Notes under the pieces: generated by a model
Seen by the model: only the letters and a program-made list of their open reading frames with translations
What the model was told of the DNA's origin: nothing
Databases searched by the model: none
In this document: in pieces, positions 31,831 to 41,342 of the stretch
How the letters are laid out: each line of letters starts with the position of its first letter
Numbering within the stretch: the first letter of the stretch is position 1
Made by a program: the position numbers and the translations under genes
Source: CAMPJM01 sp964440915
Lineage (GTDB): Bacteria; Bacteroidota; Bacteroidia; Cytophagales; Cyclobacteriaceae
Assembly (NCBI GenBank): GCA_964440915.1
Contig: CAYTTV010000028.1
Location: 1-48,838 of the forward strand
Reading direction: 5' to 3'
DNA: 48,838 nucleotides

Positions 31831-32817
31831 ATGCTAGCAGTTACAAATAATGTTTTTGGTGGACCAGAGGTATTGTCTTTATCCTCGGTTCCTGATCCCA
31901 TTCCAGCAGATCAGGAAATTCTGGTAGAAGTATATGCCACTGCCCTAAACCGGGCCGACCTTCTGCAGCGACAAGGGAAATACCCTCCACCTAGTGGTGC
32001 CAGTACCATCTTAGGTCTTGAAATGGCAGGAGTTGTAGTAAAAACCGGAAAACATGTGCAAAAATGGCAGCCTGGAGATGCTGTTTTTGGTCTCCTTCCC
32101 GGAGGAGGATATGCCACCCTGGCGGTAATACACCAAGATATGGCCATGAAAATCCCTCACGGCCTTTCAATGATGGAAGCTGCGGCTATTCCCGAAGTTT
32201 TCCTCACGGCATACCAAGCATTGTTCTTGTTGGCACAGATTCAAAACAAAGAGAAAGTGCTCATTCATGCTGGCGCTAGCGGGGTGGGTACAGCTGCCAT
32301 ACAATTGGCCAAGACCCAACAAGCTAAGGTACTTGTAACAGCTTCCGCTCCAAAGCATCACATTTGCCTTAGCTTGGGCACTGATCAAGTTTTTGATTAT
32401 AATCAAGGGTCATTTACCCCTTGGGTCATGCGGCATACTGAAGATAAAGGGGTGGATATTATTTTGGATTTCATAGGAGGGCACTATTTTTCGGAAAACA
32501 TAACATGTTTGCAGCTAGACGGCCGAATGGTCCAATTGGCAACAATGGGAGGCACCAGGATTTCTGATTTTAACTTAGGTATTTTGCTAAGAAAGCGGCT
32601 GACCATAATGGGTTCTACCCTGCGTAATAGAGGCTTGCACTATCAAATAGAACTTACTCGTGCATTCCAGCATTATGCGCTCGAAAAGTTTCAAAATAAA
32701 ACGTTAAATCCTGTTATTGGTAAAGTATTTGCCTTTGAAGAAGTTCAAGAAGCACATAGGTATATGGAAGCCAACAAAAATATAGGGAAAATTGTGCTTA
32801 AAGTTAAAAATGAATGA
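31831..32817 (+). CDS. NAD(P)H quinone oxidoreductase, PIG3-like
   Basis: This medium-chain dehydrogenase/reductase of the quinone oxidoreductase branch has 328 residues. It has a GroES-like N-terminal domain (ALNRADLLQRQGKYPPPSGA, GLEMAGVVVKTG) and a Rossmann domain with the AXXGXXG-like loop HAGASGVGTAAIQLAK (about residues 148-163). The structural and catalytic zinc ligands of alcohol dehydrogenases are absent, and NRADLLQRQGKYPPP is typical of the PIG3 group. These enzymes reduce quinones using NADPH. Its TGA overlaps the ATG of the next gene (ATGA at 32814-32817), so the two are translationally coupled. Confidence 0.88.
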   Translation: MLAVTNNVFGGPEVLSLSSVPDPIPADQEILVEVYATALNRADLLQRQGKYPPPSGASTILGLEMAGVVVKTGKHVQKWQPGDAVFGLLPGGGYATLAVIHQDMAMKIPHGLSMMEAAAIPEVFLTAYQALFLLAQIQNKEKVLIHAGASGVGTAAIQLAKTQQAKVLVTASAPKHHICLSLGTDQVFDYNQGSFTPWVMRHTEDKGVDIILDFIGGHYFSENITCLQLDGRMVQLATMGGTRISDFNLGILLRKRLTIMGSTLRNRGLHYQIELTRAFQHYALEKFQNKTLNPVIGKVFAFEEVQEAHRYMEANKNIGKIVLKVKNE

Positions 32818-33659
32818 GATTGCGCAATATGAATATAAACAGGAATACCCTTTTTTCATGGCTCTTCATTATAATGTCGTTGAGCATAGCATCTTTTGCA
32901 AAAGCACAATGTCTAGAGAATAAAGTGAGTTCCTTTTCGATTGGTGAGCGTGTAGATTATGACGTTTACTATAATTGGGGCTTTATTTGGGTACACGCTG
33001 GGGAAGTGTATTTCCAGGTAAATTCTACGGCGCATAGTGGCAAGAAAGCATACCATTTCATCAGCGAAGGAACAAGCAGACCTAATTATGATTGGTTGTA
33101 TAAGGTGAGGGACAGGTATGAATCCAAAGTGACTTATGATGGGTTTAAACCGCTATGGTTTCAACGGGATACTTATGAAGGGGGATTTAAAGTGGACGAG
33201 GAGTATCATTACATAACCGAAGAAAACAAAGTGGCCTTCTCGTTGGTAAACTCCAAAAGTGCTCTTAAAAAAGACACTCTTGATATACAACCTTGCTCCT
33301 ATGATGTGCTGGCAACGGTTTATCATGCCCGAACGATAGACTTTGACCAATATCAAAGTGGCGATAAAATTCCGATCAGTGTATTGATAGACGGAGAGTT
33401 GCACCCACTATACATTCGCTATCTAGGAAAGGAAACAATAGAAACCAGGGACAAAAAGAAATACCGCTGTATCAAGTTCAAACCTTTACTAGTGGAAGGT
33501 TCTATATTTAAGGGAGGTGAGGACATGACCGTATGGGTAACCGATGACAAAAATAAGATCCCGGTGCTGGTTGAAGCCAAGATTCTTGTGGGGAGTATCA
33601 AAGCATACCTGAGCAAGACTACCGGCATCAGGCATCCTCAAACTTCATTGGTCCAATAG
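32814..33659 (+). CDS. DUF3108 domain-containing protein
   Basis: The 281-residue protein has an N-terminal signal peptide (TLFSWLFIIMSLSIASFAKAQ) that ends in a plausible cleavage site. The DUF3108 domain begins FSIGERVDYDVYYNWGFIWV and contains SRPNYDWLYKVRDRYES, then LDIQPCSYDVLATVYHART. Homologues are periplasmic proteins of unknown role with a lipocalin-like beta fold. The start at 32814 overlaps the previous stop by four bases; an internal Met at 32829 (MNINRN) is an equally good start and keeps the signal peptide. Its link to the oxidoreductase is not evident. Confidence 0.8.
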   Translation: MRLRNMNINRNTLFSWLFIIMSLSIASFAKAQCLENKVSSFSIGERVDYDVYYNWGFIWVHAGEVYFQVNSTAHSGKKAYHFISEGTSRPNYDWLYKVRDRYESKVTYDGFKPLWFQRDTYEGGFKVDEEYHYITEENKVAFSLVNSKSALKKDTLDIQPCSYDVLATVYHARTIDFDQYQSGDKIPISVLIDGELHPLYIRYLGKETIETRDKKKYRCIKFKPLLVEGSIFKGGEDMTVWVTDDKNKIPVLVEAKILVGSIKAYLSKTTGIRHPQTSLVQ

Positions 33660-33688
33660 CGCATCATCAATAAAGCATATTATTATCT

Positions 33689-34453
33689 ATGGCTATCTTT
33701 TACCAAAGCCTTCAAAAATTTCCTTTAGCACAAACAGTGTGCATCATCGTGCATGGGCTTAACAACAAACCGGATGTCTTAACGGACGTTGCGAATCTTT
33801 TGGAATCATTAGAAATTCCTGTTGTTACAGTTGGGCTTACCGGCCATAATCAAGACGACGCTGAGCGTTTAAAAGATATTAAGGAGGAAATATGGCGCAA
33901 TGATGTATTGCAAGCATACAATATGCCTAAAAAGAAGAATGTAGAATTTCTATTGGTAGGTTATTCTCTAGGGGCGGCTGTTGGCCTTGATATACTTTCT
34001 GAAAAAACAAAATTCGACAAAATGGTTCTACTGGCACCAGCAATCGCCCCTCGAATACCTGTTCAATTCCTGGGTAGGGTAGCGGGAAAATTCCCTTCTT
34101 TTCCGCTATACAGCGCTGTTCCTGAGGGGTACAGAGCAAATTCTTATCTCCCTTTAAAAGCATATGACACCCTTTACCATATATATACTTCGGTTAAGAA
34201 AAAGCGATTTGCTCATGCCAATGTACCCACATTAGTCTTCATGGATCCTAAAGACGAAACCATGTCGTTGGAAGTGCTAAAACATATTATTGAAGATTAC
34301 CAATTGAATCTATGGAATGTCTTAACACTTCATAGCGACCATATCGATGCTCACACGAGGTTCCATCACATGATCATGGATAAAAAGACTATGGGATCCA
34401 AAAATTGGGACCTATTCGTGCGCAATGTTAAGGATTTTCTAAAAGTATCATGA
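33689..34453 (+). CDS. Alpha/beta hydrolase
   Basis: The 254-residue serine hydrolase shows VCIIVHGLNNKPDVL near the oxyanion strand. The nucleophile elbow GYSLG is in FLLVGYSLGAAVGLDIL (about residues 91-107). The acid is likely Asp in LVFMDPKDETMSLEV, and the base is one of the His in LHSDHIDAHTRFHH. It lacks a signal peptide, so it is probably cytosolic. The substrate cannot be predicted. It follows the DUF3108 gene by 29 bases on the same strand, forming the end of a likely three-gene transcript. Confidence 0.82.
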   Translation: MAIFYQSLQKFPLAQTVCIIVHGLNNKPDVLTDVANLLESLEIPVVTVGLTGHNQDDAERLKDIKEEIWRNDVLQAYNMPKKKNVEFLLVGYSLGAAVGLDILSEKTKFDKMVLLAPAIAPRIPVQFLGRVAGKFPSFPLYSAVPEGYRANSYLPLKAYDTLYHIYTSVKKKRFAHANVPTLVFMDPKDETMSLEVLKHIIEDYQLNLWNVLTLHSDHIDAHTRFHHMIMDKKTMGSKNWDLFVRNVKDFLKVS

Positions 34454-34491
34454 GCTAAAGAAGGAGAAATCAAGTAAAGATTGAAAGGGGA

Positions 34492-35127
34492 TTAATAGCA
34501 GTTTTTAATGATGATTGGAAAAGCACCACCAAACCCCATGTCTCCTGCTAAACGTAAATCTTCGCAACCGTTTCGTTTTTCTCCAGAGGCTATTTTGGCC
34601 TGTCCTCTATTGGCAAATGCCGCTGCATAGTTGGGATCTAGAGCGATCACTTTATCAAAATCTATCACGGCACTCTCGTAATATTCTAATTGTAGTTTGG
34701 CAGCACCCCTATTGAAATAAGCTTCAATATTGGTTGGATTGAATTTGATGGCTTTGTTATAGTCTTCAATCTCTCCTCTGAAGTCTTCCATTTTTCCTTT
34801 GGCCAAGCCTCTTATAAAATAGGCTTCTGCATTTTGGGGTGCCAGCGATATCCATTGACTAAAATCGCTGATGCTGGCCCTATAACTCCGTAAAATCAAC
34901 TTGGAAAGGCCCCTATATTTGTATGCCAAACTATCATTCGGATTAGCCGATATGGCATTATCGAAATCTCGTATGGCGTTGCGGTAATCGCCTACTTGGT
35001 ATTTCTCTATACCGTGCTTTAAATAATCCTCTGCCGGTTGCGCCAGCAGGACACCACTTGTAACTGCAAAAAACAGAACAGACAAGAAAAACAATTTGCA
35101 ATTATTGCTTTTATGCAGATGGGACAT
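34492..35127 (-). CDS. Secreted TPR-repeat protein
   Basis: From the Met at 35127 (MSHLHKSNN) the protein has 211 residues; the longer frame to 35151 adds eight residues. A signal peptide is visible (KLFFLSVLFFAVTSGVLLAQ). The rest consists of about five tetratricopeptide repeats, for example YLKHGIEKYQVGDYRNAIRD and AYFIRGLAKGKMEDFRGEIE, ending KRNGCEDLRLAGDMGFGGAF. This last block resembles the Sel1/TPR-type C-cap seen in many Bacteroidetes TPR proteins. It probably scaffolds protein contacts in the periplasm. It stands between a convergent hydrolase and the metallophosphoesterase. Confidence 0.82.
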   Translation of the reverse strand: MSHLHKSNNCKLFFLSVLFFAVTSGVLLAQPAEDYLKHGIEKYQVGDYRNAIRDFDNAISANPNDSLAYKYRGLSKLILRSYRASISDFSQWISLAPQNAEAYFIRGLAKGKMEDFRGEIEDYNKAIKFNPTNIEAYFNRGAAKLQLEYYESAVIDFDKVIALDPNYAAAFANRGQAKIASGEKRNGCEDLRLAGDMGFGGAFPIIIKNCY

Positions 35128-35213
35128 AAACGATATTATACACCTTGACAATCCTAAGTCTAAAAGCCGAAAAAATGGATAACACCCGACTCCAGCTACG
35201 ATATTTTAAAGAT

Positions 35214-36494
35214 TTATGCTTTTTTCAATTCCATAATGGTGATTTCTGGCAACATCCCAATACGTCCAGGAAAACCTAAAAAACCAAAACCTCTATTTAC
35301 ATACAAAAATTGGTTGTCTTCTTGATAAAGTCCTGCCCATTGTTTGTACATATACTGGGCCGGGCTCCATTTGAAATCTCCTATTTCTATACCGAATTGA
35401 AAGCCATGCGTGTGACCAGAAAACATCACATCGATATCATCGTATCGAGGCCGCACTTGTGCATCCCAATGGCTCGGATCGTGCGAAAGCAATAGCTTCA
35501 CTGCAGCCTCGTCGGTTCCTCTTGTGGCTTTATCCAGTCGACCATGCTTCACGAAACCGCCTTTCCCCCAGTTTTCAACACCCACAATGGCGATTTTATC
35601 TCCATTGAGCTCAATCTCTTTGTTTTCGTTCATAAGCAACTTCCATCCCATAAGGCGATGTGCCTCTATCATTGCTTCTAAGTTCTCCCGCTTTTCTCGC
35701 GAAGAGGACCACTGCACATAGTCCCCGTAATCATGGTTGCCCAAAGTGGAATATACACCTAGCGGTGCTTTTAGTTTTCCAAAAACAGGAACATATTCTT
35801 TTACCTCATCGGCGGTATTATTCACCAAATCGCCCGTAAAAAAGATCAAATCCGGTTTTTCCTTCATCAGCATTTCCACTCCACCCATTACGGCTGTTTT
35901 GTTGAAAAAGCTACCACTATGGATATCGGACAAGTGCCCTATCTTGATACCGTCGAAAGCAGCGGGCAAATTAGGTAGTCGGACAACTGTTCTCCGTATT
36001 CTATAATCATAGGCTCCTGAAATTATGCCATATCCCATGGTAAGTGCTGGAACAGCCGCTGCTATAATCGCAGTTCTGGACAAGAACTGCCCTCTTGTGA
36101 TGCCTTCCTTTTCTGTCGCTGGCACTGTTTCCTGCATTACTGGAGCTACCTCTTGTATTTTGGCAGGGGAAATTTTGTTGATCAACCATTTAATCCCCCT
36201 TATGATGTCGTCTATAAGCAACACAAATACAGCAAAAAGCTTAGAAAAGTAATTGACAAAGAGGGCAACCATTATAAAGCTGCGCCATACTTTTCCGATA
36301 TTTTCAGGGGGCATGAAGTGATATGTAAAGAATCCAATAAGGGAGAGTCCTGTAAGAGACCAATAGGCGATGGCTACCCACTTCCTTGTTTGAGCTGCCC
36401 AATTATGGCCCACTACCCGCACGGATTGATAAACATAAATATCTATTAACAATAGGCATACTGCCACAATAATTATAAACATCAATTTACTCAT
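35214..36494 (-). CDS. Membrane-anchored metallophosphoesterase
   Basis: The 426-residue protein starts with about four membrane helices (residues 1-110, such as MFIIIVAVCLLLIDIYVY and LFVNYFSKLFAVFVLLIDD) plus one further hydrophobic segment near 140 (TAIIAAAVPALTMGYGII). The calcineurin-like phosphoesterase domain follows, with the metal-binding motifs IGHLSDIHSGS, FFTGDLVNN, LGNHDYGDYV, LLSHDPSHWD and FSGHTHGFQFG. All metal-ligand motifs are intact. YkuE/YaeI-type relatives include UDP-diacylglucosamine and phospholipid hydrolases, so a lipid substrate is plausible but unproven. It stands alone on the minus strand. Confidence 0.88.
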   Translation of the reverse strand: MSKLMFIIIVAVCLLLIDIYVYQSVRVVGHNWAAQTRKWVAIAYWSLTGLSLIGFFTYHFMPPENIGKVWRSFIMVALFVNYFSKLFAVFVLLIDDIIRGIKWLINKISPAKIQEVAPVMQETVPATEKEGITRGQFLSRTAIIAAAVPALTMGYGIISGAYDYRIRRTVVRLPNLPAAFDGIKIGHLSDIHSGSFFNKTAVMGGVEMLMKEKPDLIFFTGDLVNNTADEVKEYVPVFGKLKAPLGVYSTLGNHDYGDYVQWSSSREKRENLEAMIEAHRLMGWKLLMNENKEIELNGDKIAIVGVENWGKGGFVKHGRLDKATRGTDEAAVKLLLSHDPSHWDAQVRPRYDDIDVMFSGHTHGFQFGIEIGDFKWSPAQYMYKQWAGLYQEDNQFLYVNRGFGFLGFPGRIGMLPEITIMELKKA

Positions 36495-36658
36495 AGATTC
36501 CTATTCTCTACTTAAAGTTCGTACTTCTCTGGCTGCACAATTAAGTTGACTTACTCCTTAACACATAAATCGGTAATTTTATTTCATTATTCGTAAATTC
36601 AGTGAAATACGAAGTGTACTGCTGCAAATCAGCCCAATACCTGCCAAATTTTCAGGTT

Positions 36659-39600
36659 TTAGACAGGATAATTCCTTTCTAGCTTATTACCAGACAATTT
36701 GGCTTTTAAAATATCGGAAAGCAGATACATTACCGGCACTAAGATAAGTGTAAGGAAAGTTGCAAAAGTCAGACCAAAGATAACTGTCCAAGCCATAGGT
36801 CCCCAAAAATCGGCATTATCGCCGCCAGCATAATACTCAGGATCAAAATCAGACAACAACGTAAAAAAGTTAATGTTCATACCAGTGGCCATAGGTATTA
36901 AGCCAAGCACCGTAGTGATCGCTGTCAACAATACTGGTCTAAGTCTATGCTTCCCTCCATCGATAATGGTGTTTACCAAGTCTGTATAAGACAAATACTC
37001 ATCTTCCTGCAAGCCTCGCTCGTTTCTTTTACGTTCTCGTAGCAAATTGGTATAATCGATAAGCACGATCGCGTTGTTTACGACAACACCAGCCAAAGAA
37101 ATGATACCGATACCCGTCATGATGATGACGAAGTCCATATTGAAAACAAACAAGCCAAGGAAAACACCAATCGTACTGAATATAACAGAAGTCATGATGA
37201 TAAATGGAGCCGCAAGAGAATTGAATTGAGCTACTATGATCAAGAAGATCATGGAAATGGCCAACAATAAAGCCTTTTGGAGAAAAGCACTCGTTTCTTC
37301 CTGCTCTTCCTGCTCTCCCGTAAACTTCACGTCAAAGCCTACCGGAATGTCCATGTTGGCGATCGCTGTCTTCAGGTCAGCTACAATTTCATTAGCATTA
37401 TATCCTTCATTCACGTTGGAATAAAGTGAAATAACCCTGTCCAGATCTTTTCTTTTTACTGAACCGTAAGTTGAGGCATACTTAAGATCGCTCACAGCCG
37501 ATATGGGGATTTTTTTCAGGTTGCCAGAATTGTCCCTAAAAATGATCTGCTTGTTCATCAAAGCACTCACATCATATCGTTGATCCTCTTTTAAGCGAAG
37601 CTGAATCGGGTATTCGTCCTCTCCTTCCTTAAATTTTGAAACTTCCTTGCCGAAAAGAGCTGTCCTGAGCGTGGAAGCAATTGTTAAGGTAGATAGTCCA
37701 AACCTTCTGGCCTTATCCCTATCAATGTCAAATAACAACTCCGGTTTTCCAGTTTCTAAATCAGACTTCAACTCTTCGATTCCCTCAATCCCTGATTGAT
37801 TGATCACTGCGGTGACCCTTTCTGTTAGGGCAATCAACTCCTCGTAATCTTCACCACTTATCTCTATATTGATAGGCTTGCCAACTGGGGGGCCATTTTG
37901 TTCCTTATCTACAGTAATTTGAACACCCGGATATTTCTCCATGGCATTTCGGATGTTTTGCATTATTTCCGATGTAGATACGCCCTTTCGCTCGTTGTAC
38001 TGCTCGAAGGCCACCGTTATTTTGGCCCGGTTAGGCGAGCTCCCGCCACTCGGGCCCATGGCTTCTTCACTCGTCCCTTCTCCCACCTGAGTAATGACCG
38101 ATTCCACCATGAAATTGTATGGCGCAATCATCTGCCGCACCTCGTCTTCTACTATGAGCGCAAATCGATTGGTACTCTCGATATCCGTCCCTATTGGATT
38201 TTCGATGAAGATATTGATATAATTCGGTTCGTTATCCGGAAAGAAAAGTACCTTGGGAGCCCTTATCCCAAAAAGCACTATGGAGAGAACAAACAATGCT
38301 AACGTGCCTATCAATACCCCATGTGGACGGTTGCCGGCCATGAAGAACTTCATGGAATTGTAATAGAAATCTTCTAATCTAGTCAATAACTTGTCTTGAA
38401 ACCAATCTGCAGCAGGCCTCAAAAAATAGAGGTTTAAGGGAATAAAAATGGCTACAAACATGACCAAATTGGGGAATGTATAGGACTTCGAAACAATATA
38501 TCCCACAATCGCAATCACCGCTAAGATCCCTGAGGCTATCAACAATCTTTTCTTATTAGGTTCTTTCTTTTCCTTAGTAATAAACATAGATGCCAATACG
38601 GGATTGATAACAAGGGCTACAAATAAGGAAGAGCTTAATACGACAATCACACAAATAGGTAAATATTTCATAAATTCTCCCATCATGCCTCCCCAAAAAG
38701 CTAATGGCAAAAAGGCTGCCACCGTAGTGGCTGTGGAAGTGATGATAGGCCAAGCTACTTCACCCACTCCTTGGCGGGCCGCATGGCTAGGCGTCAGGCC
38801 TCCTTCAAGCTTTCGGTAGATATTCTCAATAACCACAATCCCATTGTCTACCAACATACCCAAAGCCAGCACAAGCCCAAATAAAACCATAAAATTAAGC
38901 GTAATTCCAAGAGCATTAAGGATTAAGAATGACAAGAACATGGACATAGGGATGGCAATCCCCACAAACAGTGCATTTCTGAAACCAAGGAAAAACATCA
39001 ATACCAAAATCACTAGGATTACACCAGTTATGATGCTGTTCTCCAAATTTTCTACTTGTAGTCGGGTAGCCTCGGACATGTCATTGCTAATCGTAATCTT
39101 GAGGTCTTCGGGAAACCTATTGCTTTCAGCCTTTTCCAGGATAGCCCTGATTTTATCTGAAGCCGCAAGTAAGTTCTCTCCGCTTCTTTTCACCACGCCC
39201 AAAGTAACGACCGGTTCACCGTCGAGCCTTGCAAAGCTGGTTCTGTCCTTGTATGAATCCTCCACTTCAGCCACATCTCGCACATACACAATGTTTTGGT
39301 TTTCATCCTTTACGATTACATCTTCTATTTGCCTGGGAGTAGAGAACTCCCCCGCTATCCTTAGTGATCGTCTAAAATCGCCCGCCAATATGTCTCCTCC
39401 AGACATCGTCACGTTTTCTCCGGCAATGGCATTTTCAATGTCCGAGAAGCTCACATTTCGAGCCTCCATCTTATAAAGGTCTACATTCACCATGATTTCC
39501 CTATCGAGGTCCCCACTGATATCCACTTTGGAAATCTCCGACATCTTTTCTATCTCATCCTCCAGGTATTCGGCATGATCCTTAAGCTCATCAATCGAGA

Positions 39601-40105
39601 AGTCGCCAGAAAGATTGATGAACATTATGGGAAATTCTGAGAAGTTGATTTCCATCACACTGGGATCGGTATCCAAATCGGTAGGCAGTTCGCTTTTGGC
39701 TTTGTCTACAGCATCCTTGGTATCTTGTAAAGCCCTGGATACCTCAACCTCTGGATTGAACTCAACCAATATGGTAGAATAGTCCTGAATAGAGGATGAG
39801 GTAATGTCCTTGACGCCATTTATGGCTTTTAATTCTTTTTCTATGGGCCTTGTAATCAAGTTCTCCATGTCTACTGGTGAGTTGCCAGGATAGGATGTGC
39901 CGATATAAATTGTAGGGATTACTATCTCCGGAAAACTTTCCTTAGGCATTTCGATATAGGAATAGATCCCAAGCATGGCGATAATAAGGGTCAGGATTCC
40001 CACACTTGTTTTATTTTTGACCGACCAAGTGGTCAGGCCAAACTCCCTTATTACTTCCTTATTTTTATTTGTATGTTCTTGATCCATTTTATGTTCTTTA
40101 AGCAA
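36659..40105 (-). CDS. RND multidrug efflux transporter, HAE1-like permease
   Basis: This is the proton-driven inner-membrane pump of a tripartite efflux system. It has 1148 residues, about 100 longer than AcrB. The N-terminal helix is GILTLIIAMLGIYSYIEMP. The porter domain follows, with GNSPVDMENLITRPIE near residues 74-90. In helix 4 the expected Asp pair is D420-N421 (GMLVDNGIVVIENIYR). Between helices 6 and 7 there are two extra hydrophobic segments (about 517-535 and 547-562), suggesting 14 helices. The C-terminal half repeats the fold, and GFDVKFTGEQEEQEE is typical. The adaptor gene is 10 bases upstream. Confidence 0.92.
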   Translation of the reverse strand: MLKEHKMDQEHTNKNKEVIREFGLTTWSVKNKTSVGILTLIIAMLGIYSYIEMPKESFPEIVIPTIYIGTSYPGNSPVDMENLITRPIEKELKAINGVKDITSSSIQDYSTILVEFNPEVEVSRALQDTKDAVDKAKSELPTDLDTDPSVMEINFSEFPIMFINLSGDFSIDELKDHAEYLEDEIEKMSEISKVDISGDLDREIMVNVDLYKMEARNVSFSDIENAIAGENVTMSGGDILAGDFRRSLRIAGEFSTPRQIEDVIVKDENQNIVYVRDVAEVEDSYKDRTSFARLDGEPVVTLGVVKRSGENLLAASDKIRAILEKAESNRFPEDLKITISNDMSEATRLQVENLENSIITGVILVILVLMFFLGFRNALFVGIAIPMSMFLSFLILNALGITLNFMVLFGLVLALGMLVDNGIVVIENIYRKLEGGLTPSHAARQGVGEVAWPIITSTATTVAAFLPLAFWGGMMGEFMKYLPICVIVVLSSSLFVALVINPVLASMFITKEKKEPNKKRLLIASGILAVIAIVGYIVSKSYTFPNLVMFVAIFIPLNLYFLRPAADWFQDKLLTRLEDFYYNSMKFFMAGNRPHGVLIGTLALFVLSIVLFGIRAPKVLFFPDNEPNYINIFIENPIGTDIESTNRFALIVEDEVRQMIAPYNFMVESVITQVGEGTSEEAMGPSGGSSPNRAKITVAFEQYNERKGVSTSEIMQNIRNAMEKYPGVQITVDKEQNGPPVGKPINIEISGEDYEELIALTERVTAVINQSGIEGIEELKSDLETGKPELLFDIDRDKARRFGLSTLTIASTLRTALFGKEVSKFKEGEDEYPIQLRLKEDQRYDVSALMNKQIIFRDNSGNLKKIPISAVSDLKYASTYGSVKRKDLDRVISLYSNVNEGYNANEIVADLKTAIANMDIPVGFDVKFTGEQEEQEETSAFLQKALLLAISMIFLIIVAQFNSLAAPFIIMTSVIFSTIGVFLGLFVFNMDFVIIMTGIGIISLAGVVVNNAIVLIDYTNLLRERKRNERGLQEDEYLSYTDLVNTIIDGGKHRLRPVLLTAITTVLGLIPMATGMNINFFTLLSDFDPEYYAGGDNADFWGPMAWTVIFGLTFATFLTLILVPVMYLLSDILKAKLSGNKLERNYPV

Positions 40106-40115
40106 GATGGGAGAA

Positions 40116-41273
40116 TTATTGTACGCTGTTATCTGCTAATTTCACTTCAAGCCCGTTCGAGACATTTCTAAACCCTTGGTTTATAAGCATCTCTTCTCCA
40201 GTAAGGCCTTTTTCTATCAAGGTTTGATTATTATAGGCAATTCCACTCTCCACATATACCTTTTGGGCCGTAAGAACAGTATCAGACTTGTTGACGACAT
40301 ATACATAAGCACCACGATTGTCGTATTGAATCAAATTCGTCGGGATAACGACAGCATCTTCTTTTATGAAATTACTTATTTTGACCACCGCAAGTTGATT
40401 GGGTTTTACTTTAGCTTTTATTTTATCAGGCAGCGCTACCTCCACTTTAAAAGTCCTGTTTTCCTTGTTGATCACCCCACCCACTGATGTTAGCTCAGAC
40501 GTGTATGTCTCGCCTATAGAGGGGAATGCAAGCTCTACCTTATCCCCTTTCGAAAAACTGCCTACATAAGCCTCCGATACATCCGCTTCAACAAAAATCT
40601 TATCGGAGCCTACTAGCCTCAAAAGTTCAGAACCTGGCATTGCGGTTTCTCCTGCTTTAATGATAATCTCGTCGACTGCACCAGAAAACGGCGCTCGGAT
40701 TATACTCTTTGACAACTGCACTTGAGCAGATTCCAACTGCCTTTCCACAGACTCTTTTCTATTTTTTGCCTCGAGAAATTGGATCTCGGTGCCTATCTGC
40801 TGTTTCCAAAGGTTGGATTGACGTTCATATACCGTTGTGGCCAGTTCCAATGCAGTTTCCAGTTCGGCAATGGCCCTTTGGGTGGCACTTGCATCCAAAC
40901 TCAGCAAGATATCGCCCCTTCTGACCACTTCACCCTCCCTCACATGTATCCGTTGTGCCACGCCGGTCACTTCAGCCGCAAGTACTACGTTTTGGCGAGA
41001 AGTAACTTCTCCTCCTACTTCAATAAAATGCTCAAAATCCCTGACCTCGATAGGCAAAGCAGATACTATGGTAGTCTGGCGGTTGCTCTTGCCGAAACTT
41101 GGATCCAACTGCGCTATTTCATGCTCCAGGGTCTCAATTTTCACCTTCAACTCCTGCATTTCATCCTTATACTGCTGAAGCTCAGCTTTCTTTTCAGCCA
41201 GTTGGTCCGGCTTGCCACAGCTCATTTGGAACAAGACTAATCCTACCAAGTAATAATTTATTCTAGCTTTCAT
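40116..41273 (-). CDS. RND efflux periplasmic adaptor (lipoprotein)
   Basis: This membrane fusion protein links the RND pump to the TolC channel. From Met at 41273 (MKARINYYLVGLVLFQMSC) it has 385 residues with a lipobox at MSC, so it is anchored by lipid at Cys 19. A coiled coil is evident in residues about 25-60 (AEKKAELQQYKDEMQELKVK). Lipoyl-like (EVTGVAQRIHVREGEVVRRG), alpha-hairpin and beta-barrel domains follow, ending NGLEVKLADNSVQ. A longer frame to 41339 lacks a signal before the lipobox and is rejected. It is the third gene of the tetR operon. Confidence 0.9.
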   Translation of the reverse strand: MKARINYYLVGLVLFQMSCGKPDQLAEKKAELQQYKDEMQELKVKIETLEHEIAQLDPSFGKSNRQTTIVSALPIEVRDFEHFIEVGGEVTSRQNVVLAAEVTGVAQRIHVREGEVVRRGDILLSLDASATQRAIAELETALELATTVYERQSNLWKQQIGTEIQFLEAKNRKESVERQLESAQVQLSKSIIRAPFSGAVDEIIIKAGETAMPGSELLRLVGSDKIFVEADVSEAYVGSFSKGDKVELAFPSIGETYTSELTSVGGVINKENRTFKVEVALPDKIKAKVKPNQLAVVKISNFIKEDAVVIPTNLIQYDNRGAYVYVVNKSDTVLTAQKVYVESGIAYNNQTLIEKGLTGEEMLINQGFRNVSNGLEVKLADNSVQ

Positions 41274-41342
41274 GGATATATTTTGGATTTCAGTTGTATG
41301 TTTATTTTTCAAAAAGTAATTGTTATTTTTTGACGTCAACCT

